A model generated the notes under the pieces. The model made no database searches, was not told where the DNA came from, and saw nothing but the letters and a program-made list of their open reading frames with translations. Made by a program: the position numbers and the translations under genes. This document shows, one piece after another, positions 1-5,387 of a stretch of 5,575 nucleotides of DNA. Within the stretch, counting starts at the first letter, position 1. Every line of letters starts with the position of its first letter. This DNA is from Alphaproteobacteria bacterium (GTDB lineage: Bacteria; Pseudomonadota; Alphaproteobacteria; Sphingomonadales; Sphingomonadaceae), in contig JAENVZ010000305.1 in assembly GCA_016650315.1 (NCBI GenBank), positions 1 to 5,575 of the forward strand, given 5' to 3'.

Positions 1-197
1 AGAATCAATATCGCGGCAAGGCCGAGCTGTTCCGGTCCCAGGATGCGGGCCAGAACGGTGTAGCGGGCCAACGCACACAACTGCGCCACGCCGGACGCCA
101 TGAGAAAGGCCTTTGTGCCGCGTCGCCCGTGCTCTGATCGGGGCCCTGATCGGGGCTTTGACTCATGGGTCAAGCTTGGTTCACTCCCTGTGGCCAT
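1..197 (-). CDS. Polysaccharide/oligosaccharide flippase (Wzx-like), N-terminal fragment
   Basis: Reading leftward from an ATG at 197-195 gives 65 open codons that run off the window, so only the N-terminus is visible. After a polar, Arg/Ser/Pro-rich leader (residues 1-29) comes a hydrophobic stretch (about 30-50), then the segment ARILGPEQLGLAAIL (50-64). The pattern 'aromatic/hydrophobic helix, then LARxLGPEQxGL' is typical of the first helix and loop of Wzx/RfbX-type flippases of the MOP superfamily, which move lipid-linked sugar units across the inner membrane. An in-frame stop lies 9 nt upstream of the ATG (TGA, plus positions 207-209), so this is the first ATG available. Its ribosome binding site is weak, and a TTG at 173-171 with GGGAG about 10 nt upstream is an alternative start. 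It is divergent from the ABC exporter gene at 345. Family assignment rests on the short fragment only. Confidence 0.72.
   Translation of the reverse strand, partial: MATGSEPSLTHESKPRSGPRSEHGRRGTKAFLMASGVAQLCALARYTVLARILGPEQLGLAAILI
134..157. repeat. Two-copy 12-bp tandem repeat inside the flippase leader
   Basis: CTGATCGGGG occurs at 134-143 and again at 146-155, a 12-bp period. The period keeps the flippase reading frame and gives a duplicated Pro-Arg-Ser pattern (PRSGPRSE, residues 15-22) in the polar N-terminal leader. It looks like a small in-frame duplication in a region under little constraint. Confidence 0.5.
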
Positions 198-294
198 GTT
201 CGCCGGTCATTATTGCTTTCGCCTACGCAAAAAGCGGACGCAAATAAAGCTGCATACCGGATCGGATCAATCTGCGATGCCGATGGCGGGGACC

Positions 295-311
295 ATGATG
301 GTAATCATCAT
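295..311. promoter_or_regulatory. Inverted repeat in the divergent intergenic region (possible operator)
   Basis: ATGATG (295-300) and CATCAT (306-311) are perfect inverted repeats separated by GTAAT. The site lies between the divergent flippase and exporter genes, 34 bp upstream of the exporter start, where a regulator site or an mRNA 5' hairpin could act. No convincing -35/-10 pair was found in 198-344 on either strand. A function is only a guess from position and symmetry. Confidence 0.22.
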
Positions 312-344
312 CAGGTTCCAAGCCATTAACCGGAGACAAACCAC

Positions 345-2048
345 ATGGGCGCCACCGCCCGACAGGGTGAGAGCGAACCGCCATCCCGGATCGCGGCGAT
401 CCTCAAAAAATCAAAATCGGCGTTTATCGGCATTTTCGTTTTGAGTGCGGCGCTGAATGTGCTGCTGCTGGGTGGCGCGATCTATATGATGATGGTCTAT
501 GACATCGTCCTGCCTGCGGGCAGCCTGCCGACGCTTGCCGGTCTGCTGATGCTGGTCATCCTTGTCTATCTGTTTCAAGGGGTAATCGACGTCATTCGCA
601 CCCGCCTGCTCAGCCGGGTCAGCGCAACCATCGACCATGATCTGAGTGGCGAGATATTCCAGCTTGTTCAGCAATTTTCCATTGAGCGTCCGGGCCAGGG
701 GGAAAGCCTGCAACCCATTCGTGACCTTGACCAGATCCGCAATTTCCTGTCGAGCGGCGGCCCGCTGGCGTTTGCGGACCTGCCCTGGATGGCCTTCTTC
801 ATTGTCGTTCTGATGCTGTTGCACTGGGCATTGGGGGTGACGGTTTTGATTGGCGGGCTGGTGCTGCTGAGCCTTGCAATTGCCGCCGACCGTTTGACCC
901 GCGTGCCGACACAGGCCGCAAATCAATGCGCGGGCCTGCGCCTTGCGGTCGCTGAAACCAGCCGCCGCCATGCCGAAGTGCTCAAGGCGATGGCGATGGG
1001 CACCCACCTCCAGCGACACTGGACCGCATACAGCCGCCGCTTTCTGGAGACGCAGCAAAGCATGGCCGACACCGCCGCGACATTGGGCGGTGCGAGCAAG
1101 ATGTTTCGGATGTTGCTGCAATCGCTGGTGCTGACCGTCGGGGCGATACTGGTCATTGATGGCAAGGCGACGGGCGGTATTATTTTTGCCAGCTCGATCC
1201 TTGCCTCACGTGCGCTCGCGCCGGTCGAACAGGCCATCGGCAACTGGCGCGGGTTGACTGCCGCGCGGCAAAGCTGGCGGCGGCTGGAAGGGCATTTGTC
1301 GTTGTTACGACATGAAGTCGATCGACTGGACCTGCCCATGCCATGTCAGGATTTGCGGATCGAGAATCTGGCCATCGCTCCGCCGGGTGTGACGCAATTG
1401 ACGCTGGCGGGGATCAGCTTTCGGCTGGCGGCGGGGGAAGCGATGGGCATAATCGGACCCAGCGGATCGGGAAAATCCACACTGGTCCGGGCGCTTGCGG
1501 GCGTCTGGCCCGCCGTTCACGGTCATATCCGGCTGGATGGTGCGACGCTTGACCAATATTCTTCGGAAAAGCGGGGGCGGGCCATCGGCTATCTGCCGCA
1601 GAATGTCGAACTGCTCGATGGCAGCATATCGGACAATATCGCGCGCTTCACACCGGATGCCGCCACTACGGATATAATTGCCGCCGCGGAGATGGCCGAT
1701 GTGCATGAGATGATAAAGCGGATGCCGCAGGGCTATGGATCGCCCGTCGGTCCTAATGGCGCCTTTCTGTCAGCCGGGCAGAGGCAGCGTATCGCGCTGG
1801 CCCGCGCCCTGTATGGCGACCCGTTCCTTTTGGTTCTCGATGAGCCCAATTCCAATCTGGACCCCGATGGCGAAGCGGCGCTGATGACTGCGGTAGACGC
1901 TGTTCGGGCGCGGGGCGGCATTGTCCTGCTGGTCGCGCACCGGCGATCCATATTATCGTCGGTCAACCTGATCCTTCACCTGAGCGGCGGACGGGCCAAG
2001 GCGATTGGTCCGCGTGAAAAGCTGCTGGCGGATTTTGCGGTCGGCTGA
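345..2048 (+). CDS. Type I secretion system permease/ATPase, PrtD family
   Basis: This 567-residue protein has the size and layout of PrtD/AprD-type ABC exporters, which form the inner-membrane motor of type I secretion and export unfolded proteins with C-terminal signals. Residues 17-320 form the transmembrane half, beginning with a hydrophobic helix and the characteristic YDIVLPAGSLPTL segment (52-64). There is no C39 peptidase domain in front. The C-terminal ATPase domain is complete: Walker A GPSGSGKST (371-379, Lys377), Q-loop Gln419, signature LSAGQ (475-479), Walker B LLVLDEP with Asp499-Glu500, followed by NSNLD, and switch His532. The signature has Ala in place of the usual first Gly of LSGGQ. 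The start is supported by GGAG at 332-335, 9 nt upstream. The usual partners, a HlyD-type fusion protein and a TolC-type outer-membrane protein, are not in the window. The substrate is unknown; the flippase next door hints at an envelope or exopolysaccharide setting. Confidence 0.93.
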   Translation: MGATARQGESEPPSRIAAILKKSKSAFIGIFVLSAALNVLLLGGAIYMMMVYDIVLPAGSLPTLAGLLMLVILVYLFQGVIDVIRTRLLSRVSATIDHDLSGEIFQLVQQFSIERPGQGESLQPIRDLDQIRNFLSSGGPLAFADLPWMAFFIVVLMLLHWALGVTVLIGGLVLLSLAIAADRLTRVPTQAANQCAGLRLAVAETSRRHAEVLKAMAMGTHLQRHWTAYSRRFLETQQSMADTAATLGGASKMFRMLLQSLVLTVGAILVIDGKATGGIIFASSILASRALAPVEQAIGNWRGLTAARQSWRRLEGHLSLLRHEVDRLDLPMPCQDLRIENLAIAPPGVTQLTLAGISFRLAAGEAMGIIGPSGSGKSTLVRALAGVWPAVHGHIRLDGATLDQYSSEKRGRAIGYLPQNVELLDGSISDNIARFTPDAATTDIIAAAEMADVHEMIKRMPQGYGSPVGPNGAFLSAGQRQRIALARALYGDPFLLVLDEPNSNLDPDGEAALMTAVDAVRARGGIVLLVAHRRSILSSVNLILHLSGGRAKAIGPREKLLADFAVG

Positions 2049-2159
2049 ATCCTTCATTCTGGATCGATATTTGCGGCGGGACGATGCCCGGGTTCACAGG
2101 TTGTTAACCACATGTGCGCCACTATCGCCCATGCAATAACGGACAGATAGGAACCTCTC

Positions 2160-2435
2160 ATGGCAGCGTTTCCCAATTCCGAACAGGACGGTGTCAAGGC
2201 GGATTCCAGTCCCGCACATATTGGTACGCCCATATATTTTGCCGGGGCGGCAGGTGGCCCCATTGCGGCGCTGCATTCCGAAATCGAGGCGCGACTGACA
2301 CCGTGTGATGTCATTCCACTCCCGACAGTCAATCGCGATTTGCGGAGCCGATTTGAAGAGGCTGTGTCGATGTGTGTCGGCTTTCTCGCACTGGGCGGAT
2401 TTGTTGCCGGTCTTGCATCCATGTTCGTGCGCTAA
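2160..2435 (+). CDS. Small hypothetical protein with C-terminal transmembrane segment
   Basis: I do not recognise this 91-residue protein. AGGA at 2149-2152 stands 7 nt before the ATG, codons look ordinary for the region, and the frame closes with TAA, so it is probably real. Residues 1-20 are polar. Residues 21-38 are Gly/Ala-rich with several hydrophobics (IGTPIYFAGAAGG). Residues 39-67 are mixed and charged. Residues 68-90 form one hydrophobic helix that ends one residue before the C-terminus with a final Arg. No signal peptide is seen, so it resembles a tail-anchored inner-membrane protein with its N-terminal part in the cytoplasm. Cysteines are at 49 and 72. It follows the type I exporter in the same direction after 111 bp, so it could be cotranscribed, but it is not a fusion protein. 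It ends 65 bp before the B12 riboswitch. No function is proposed. Confidence 0.68.
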   Translation: MAAFPNSEQDGVKADSSPAHIGTPIYFAGAAGGPIAALHSEIEARLTPCDVIPLPTVNRDLRSRFEEAVSMCVGFLALGGFVAGLASMFVR

Positions 2436-2462
2436 CGCCAGCAGTCCTAGGCCATTAGACGC

Positions 2463-2491
2463 TTGCGCTCCGTGTAGCCGCACACTATCAA
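2463..2491 (+). promoter_or_regulatory. Candidate sigma-70 type promoter for the B12 uptake operon
   Basis: TTGCGC (2463-2468) and TATCAA (2486-2491) are separated by 17 bp. This resembles a housekeeping -35/-10 pair: the -35 matches at TTG only and the -10 matches four of six positions. Transcription would begin near 2498, a few bases ahead of the first aptamer helix at 2503, which is where a riboswitch transcript should start. The position supports the call more than the match quality does. Confidence 0.4.
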
Positions 2492-2500
2492 TCGCGCCGC

Positions 2501-2668
2501 GACAGGTTCCCGGAAACGGGATGAAAAGGGAAGCCGGAAGTGGATGATCCATGAGCCGGTGCTGCCCCCGCAACTGTAATCGGCGAGTCCGCTCCCCAAA
2601 TGCCACTGGATCTGATCCGGGAAGGCGGGGCAGGCACAACGACCCGAGAGCCAGGAGACCTGCCTGAC
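2501..2668 (+). ncRNA. Cobalamin (adenosylcobalamin-type) riboswitch aptamer
   Basis: The hallmark cobalamin aptamer blocks occur in the right order. GGTTCCCGGAAACGGGA starts at 2505 and is followed by AAAAGGGAAGCCGG (2524-2537). CCCGCAACTGTAA lies at 2567-2579, the B12 box GCCACTG at 2602-2608, GGGAAGGC at 2619-2626 and AGCCAGGAGACCTGCC at 2649-2664. The closing helix pairs CAGGT (2503-2507) with ACCTG (2658-2662). A long inner helix pairs CTGCCCC (2562-2568) with GGGGCAG (2627-2633), extended by GTG (2559-2561) with CAC (2635-2637). Such RNAs bind coenzyme B12 and lower expression of the downstream genes. It sits about 130 nt upstream of a BtuF-like gene, as expected. It accounts for most of the 362-bp gene-free stretch between the small gene and btuF. 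Confidence 0.96.
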
Positions 2669-2707
2669 GCAGTCGTTCTTTCGTGCGGACGGGGTGTGCC
2701 GGGCGAT

Positions 2708-2738
2708 CGAGGATGTCCTCGTGTGACGACATGTGTCG
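2708..2738 (+). other. Two adjacent short hairpins between aptamer and ribosome binding site
   Basis: CGAGG (2708-2712) pairs with CCTCG (2717-2721) around an ATGT loop. CGAC (2727-2730) pairs with GTCG (2735-2738) around a second ATGT loop. They lie in the expression platform of the riboswitch. Neither is followed by a T-run, so they do not look like intrinsic terminators. Either could offer a loop for contact with the aptamer; this is not shown by the sequence. Confidence 0.35.
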
Positions 2739-2764
2739 GGGTCATGCCAAACCAGGCTGCGTGA

Positions 2765-2787
2765 CTCCCTAGTGTTGCTCAAGGGAG
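2765..2787 (+). promoter_or_regulatory. Shine-Dalgarno-sequestering hairpin of the riboswitch
   Basis: CTCCCT (2765-2770) is perfectly complementary to AGGGAG (2782-2787) across an 11-nt loop. AGGGAG is part of the AAGGGAGGGG ribosome binding site (2781-2790) of the binding-protein gene, so the helix would hide it. There is no intrinsic terminator between the aptamer and the gene. The simplest reading is that B12 binding favours this helix and blocks translation initiation of the whole coupled operon. The helix is seen directly; the link to ligand binding is inferred. Confidence 0.6.
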
Positions 2788-2797
2788 GGGAATGTCC

Positions 2798-3643
2798 ATG
2801 CGTGCCGTCATTGTTCTTGCCCTTCTTGCAATGTTGGCGGCACCGCCCGCCGCGAGCGCTCCGGCAGCCCAACCAAAGCCCCAACGCATCGTATCGCTCA
2901 ACCCGTGCCTGGATTCGGTGCTGGTACGGATTGCTGATCCCGCCCAGATCGCCGCGATCAGCCATTATTCGCATGATCCGCGTGCCAGCTCCATTGTTCC
3001 GCTGGCACGGGCGTTACGTTTCCCTGTTACATCGGAGACCGCAGAAGAAGTGCTGGCCAAGCGGGCCGATCTGGTCATTGCCGGTCCGCATGTCGCCTTG
3101 CCGACCATTCATGCCCTGCAAAAGCTGGGCATCCCGCTGATGCAGATGGGTGTTCCCCAAAGCGTCGCGGACAGCCAGAAGGAAATTCGCCAGCTTGCGG
3201 CAGCCATTGGCCAGTCGGCGCGGGGTGAACGGCTGAATGCCGCCATAGATGCCGCGCTCGACCGGGCCAAACCCCATGACAAGGCGCTAGTCCCCGCACT
3301 GATCTGGCAGGGTGGGGGGATGGTGCCGGGGGCAGGCACATTGGCCGACGAATTGCTGCGCCGCACGGGCTTTGCCAATATGAGCAGCACTTATGGCCTG
3401 CAACAATGGGACGTTCTGCCCATCGAACACCTACTCGCCCGGCCACCGCGCGTGCTGTTGTCGGTCGGGGCAGAGGGGCAGCGTGACCGTATGCTGTCCC
3501 ATCCGGTTATGCACGATCTGGCGGAACATATAGACATTCGGACTTATTCGCCGCGCCTGCTCCACTGCGGCGGACCGACGATCATCGATGCCGTCGATCG
3601 CCTGTCACAGATTCATCGTTCACTGAAGGACAAAACGCGATGA
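2798..3643 (+). CDS. btuF: Periplasmic cobalamin/corrinoid-binding protein of ABC importer (BtuF-like)
   Basis: The protein (281 residues) starts with a signal peptide: Met-Arg, a hydrophobic core VIVLALLAML (residues 4-13), then AxA motifs around 19-24 for signal peptidase I. The mature part opens with RIVSLNPCLDSVLVRIAD (30-47), the usual first strand and helix of the class III/TroA-like fold shared by BtuF, FhuD and other FecB-type binding proteins. A second lobe follows a long central helix region. The role is to capture the corrinoid in the periplasm and deliver it to the permease. The B12 riboswitch upstream selects cobalamin over siderophore or haem. I chose the ATG at 2798 because it lies 9 nt after GGAGG (2784-2788); an ATG at 2792, two codons earlier, would be only 3 nt away. 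The stop overlaps the permease start (ATGA), implying translational coupling. Confidence 0.87.
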   Translation: MRAVIVLALLAMLAAPPAASAPAAQPKPQRIVSLNPCLDSVLVRIADPAQIAAISHYSHDPRASSIVPLARALRFPVTSETAEEVLAKRADLVIAGPHVALPTIHALQKLGIPLMQMGVPQSVADSQKEIRQLAAAIGQSARGERLNAAIDAALDRAKPHDKALVPALIWQGGGMVPGAGTLADELLRRTGFANMSSTYGLQQWDVLPIEHLLARPPRVLLSVGAEGQRDRMLSHPVMHDLAEHIDIRTYSPRLLHCGGPTIIDAVDRLSQIHRSLKDKTR

Positions 3644-4605
3644 TCGCCCGCATCAACATCCTGCTGGGCGTGGCCCTGATGTTTGCCGCCATAGTCTCGT
3701 TGATGGCGGGCAAGGTCTGGGTGCCGTTGCATGACTGGGCGAGTGGCGATCTTGCCTCGCTCATCATATTTGAGCTTCGCCTGCCCCGTGTTGTTCTGGC
3801 TGTGGGGATCGGCGCGGCGCTTGGCATGGCCGGTGCAGTGATGCAGGGCTATTTGCGCAATCCGCTGGCTGATCCGGGCCTGTTCGGCGTGTCGTCCAGT
3901 GCCGCATTGGGCGCAGTGTCGTCACTGTTTTTCGGCTATGCGGCGTCCGCCCTGTTGTTGCCGCTCTTTGCGTTGGCCGGTGCTGCGATAGGGATGAGCT
4001 TGCTCGCCATGCTGGCCGGACGGTCGGGCAGCCTCATCCTCTTCACCCTGGCGGGGATGATCCTGTCTAGTCTGACCGGATCGCTGACCGCGCTGATGAT
4101 CAGCCTTGCCCCCACGCCCTTTGCCGCGTCGGAGATCATTACCTGGCTGATGGGCGCGCTGACCGACCGGAGTTGGGACGATGTACGCCTTGCGCTGCCG
4201 ATCATGGCGGCGGGCATGGCGGTGTTGGCAGGAACGGCACGGTCGCTGGATGCGCTGACGCTGGGCGAGGCGGCGGCGCGGTCGATGGGGGTCAATACGC
4301 TGAGGTTGCAATGGCTGGTGGTGCTGGGCGTTGGCCTGACGGTCGGGGCATCGGTGGCCGCTGCCGGAATTATCGGTTTTGTCGGCCTGATCGTGCCGCA
4401 TCTGGTCCGCCCGCTGGTGGGGCACAAGCCGTCGGCAGTGCTGTTGCCGTCCGCACTGGCGGGCGCGTTGCTGGTCGTGCTGGCCGACAGTCTGGTTCGG
4501 ATCATGCCGAGTACGAGCGAGCTGCGGTTGGGGATTGCGATGTCGTTGCTGGGCGCGCCCTTTTTCCTTGCGCTCCTGTATCGTATGCGCCGGGAGCTTG
4601 CGTGA
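3640..4605 (+). CDS. btuC: FecCD-family inner-membrane permease of B12 importer (BtuC-like)
   Basis: This 321-residue, strongly hydrophobic protein is about the normal length for BtuC/FecCD permeases, which have around ten helices and work as dimers. Family landmarks are RLPR (47-50) leading into the second helix, NPLADPGLFG (74-83), GEAAARSMGV (209-218) and GFVGLIVPHLVR (246-257). The loop around the last two contacts the ATPase in known importers. The final helices and a basic tail (RMRRELA) complete the chain. It would form the channel for the corrinoid delivered by the binding protein. The start codon overlaps the preceding stop by 4 bases, and its own stop shares one base with the ATPase start (TGATG), so the three proteins are probably made in step. 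FecCD permeases also serve siderophores and haem; the riboswitch and neighbours point to B12. Confidence 0.92.
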   Translation: MIARINILLGVALMFAAIVSLMAGKVWVPLHDWASGDLASLIIFELRLPRVVLAVGIGAALGMAGAVMQGYLRNPLADPGLFGVSSSAALGAVSSLFFGYAASALLLPLFALAGAAIGMSLLAMLAGRSGSLILFTLAGMILSSLTGSLTALMISLAPTPFAASEIITWLMGALTDRSWDDVRLALPIMAAGMAVLAGTARSLDALTLGEAAARSMGVNTLRLQWLVVLGVGLTVGASVAAAGIIGFVGLIVPHLVRPLVGHKPSAVLLPSALAGALLVVLADSLVRIMPSTSELRLGIAMSLLGAPFFLALLYRMRRELA

Positions 4606-5378
4606 TGGATATGGAATTTCGCGCGCTCGATCTCAGCCTGCGGGGCCGTCATATCCTTGCCGATGTGAGCGGCTGCTTTCGTCGGGGCCGGGTCACGGTG
4701 ATTCTGGGGGCCAATGGCGCGGGCAAGAGCAGCTTGCTGTCCTGCCTTGCTGGTCTGCGTGTGCCCGACCGCGGCGAAATATTGCTCGATGGGCGTCCTC
4801 TTGCTGCCCTTGACCGGCGTGAGCGGGCGCGGCTGATTGGTCTGTTACCGCAGCGTGCCGACATTCACTGGGATGTCGATGTGACAACGCTGGTTGGTCT
4901 TGGTCGCTTGCCGCATCGCGGGCGGTGGAGCATGAATGCCGCCGACCATGCCGCCATCGCCGCCGCCATGGCTGCAACCGATTGCATACATCTGGCGGAT
5001 CGCAATGTGCTGCGCCTGTCAGGCGGGGAACAGGGGCGGGTGCTGCTGGCGCGTGTCTTGGCAGGAGAACCGCAATGGCTGCTTGCCGACGAACCTTTGG
5101 CGAGTCTTGACCCCGGGCATCAGCTCGACGTGCTCGACCGGTTGAAGCAATGCGCGCGCGATGGCGCGGGGGTCGTCGTCGTGCTTCACGACTTGACGCT
5201 TGCGGCACGGATTGCCGATGATGTGCTGGTGTTGAAGGATGGTGCGGTCGTTGCGTCGGGGCCGTGTGACACTGTGCTGACCCCGGCCATTCTCGCTACC
5301 GCCTATGGCGTCGAAGTGCATATCGGTCAAAGTGCGACGGGTGAACCGATGATCGTCCCAGTTCGTCGGATCAAGTGA
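4605..5378 (+). CDS. btuD: ATP-binding subunit of B12 importer (BtuD-like)
   Basis: The protein (257 residues) is a single ABC ATPase domain of usual length. Motifs in order are Walker A GANGAGKSS (35-43, Lys41), Q-loop Gln83, signature LSGGEQ (138-143), Walker B WLLADEP (158-164, Asp162, Glu163), D-loop SLDP (167-170) and switch His195 in VVVVLHD. All catalytic residues are present. Gly-Arg-Val follows the signature, where many members have an Arg pair. It would hydrolyse ATP to drive the permease. The start at 4605 overlaps the permease stop in TGATG; a second in-frame ATG at 4611 is possible. The frame stays open upstream to 4173, but that part lies over the permease gene and shows no ABC features. 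The gene ends 9 bp from the stop of a convergent gene, so the operon stops here. The domain alone would also fit HmuV/FecE-type haem or siderophore ATPases. Confidence 0.92.
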   Translation: MDMEFRALDLSLRGRHILADVSGCFRRGRVTVILGANGAGKSSLLSCLAGLRVPDRGEILLDGRPLAALDRRERARLIGLLPQRADIHWDVDVTTLVGLGRLPHRGRWSMNAADHAAIAAAMAATDCIHLADRNVLRLSGGEQGRVLLARVLAGEPQWLLADEPLASLDPGHQLDVLDRLKQCARDGAGVVVVLHDLTLAARIADDVLVLKDGAVVASGPCDTVLTPAILATAYGVEVHIGQSATGEPMIVPVRRIK

Positions 5379-5387
5379 CGCCGCTTT

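Noticed and set aside
100..444. Plus-strand open frame of 114 codons at the left end.
   Set aside because: It is antisense to the flippase start and overlaps the exporter start, its translation has no recognisable features, and the minus-strand frame gives a convincing flippase N-terminus.
411..1121. Minus-strand open frame of 236 codons inside the exporter gene.
   Set aside because: Its His/Gln/Arg-rich translation is typical of the antisense shadow of a GC-rich gene; the plus strand has a complete ABC exporter.
2076..2109. Possible terminator after the exporter gene (CGGG/CCCG at 2077-2090 and GGTT/AACC at 2099-2109).
   Set aside because: The stems are only 4 bp and no T-run follows, so they are within chance expectation.
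2101..2126. Promoter-like TTGTTA upstream of the small gene.
   Set aside because: No acceptable -10 element occurs at a 16-18 bp spacing, so no promoter is called.
2094..2974. Minus-strand open frames (212 and 175 codons) across the small gene, riboswitch and btuF start.
   Set aside because: They run antisense to a conserved structured RNA and to the btuF signal peptide and show no coding features.
4173..4604. In-frame upstream extension of the btuD reading frame.
   Set aside because: It lies over the btuC gene in another frame, translates to Gly/Arg/Ala-rich low-complexity sequence, and ABC homology begins only after the ATG at 4605, which sits in a TGATG overlap typical of coupled genes.
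3936..4652. Minus-strand open frame opposite the permease gene.
   Set aside because: It is an antisense shadow rich in Arg, Pro, Ser and Ala, with no motif; the plus-strand FecCD permease is unambiguous.
3640..5378. Alternative reading of the importer as a haem or siderophore system (HmuUV/FecCDE-like).
   Set aside because: The protein families overlap, but the cobalamin riboswitch directly upstream makes B12 or another corrinoid far more likely.
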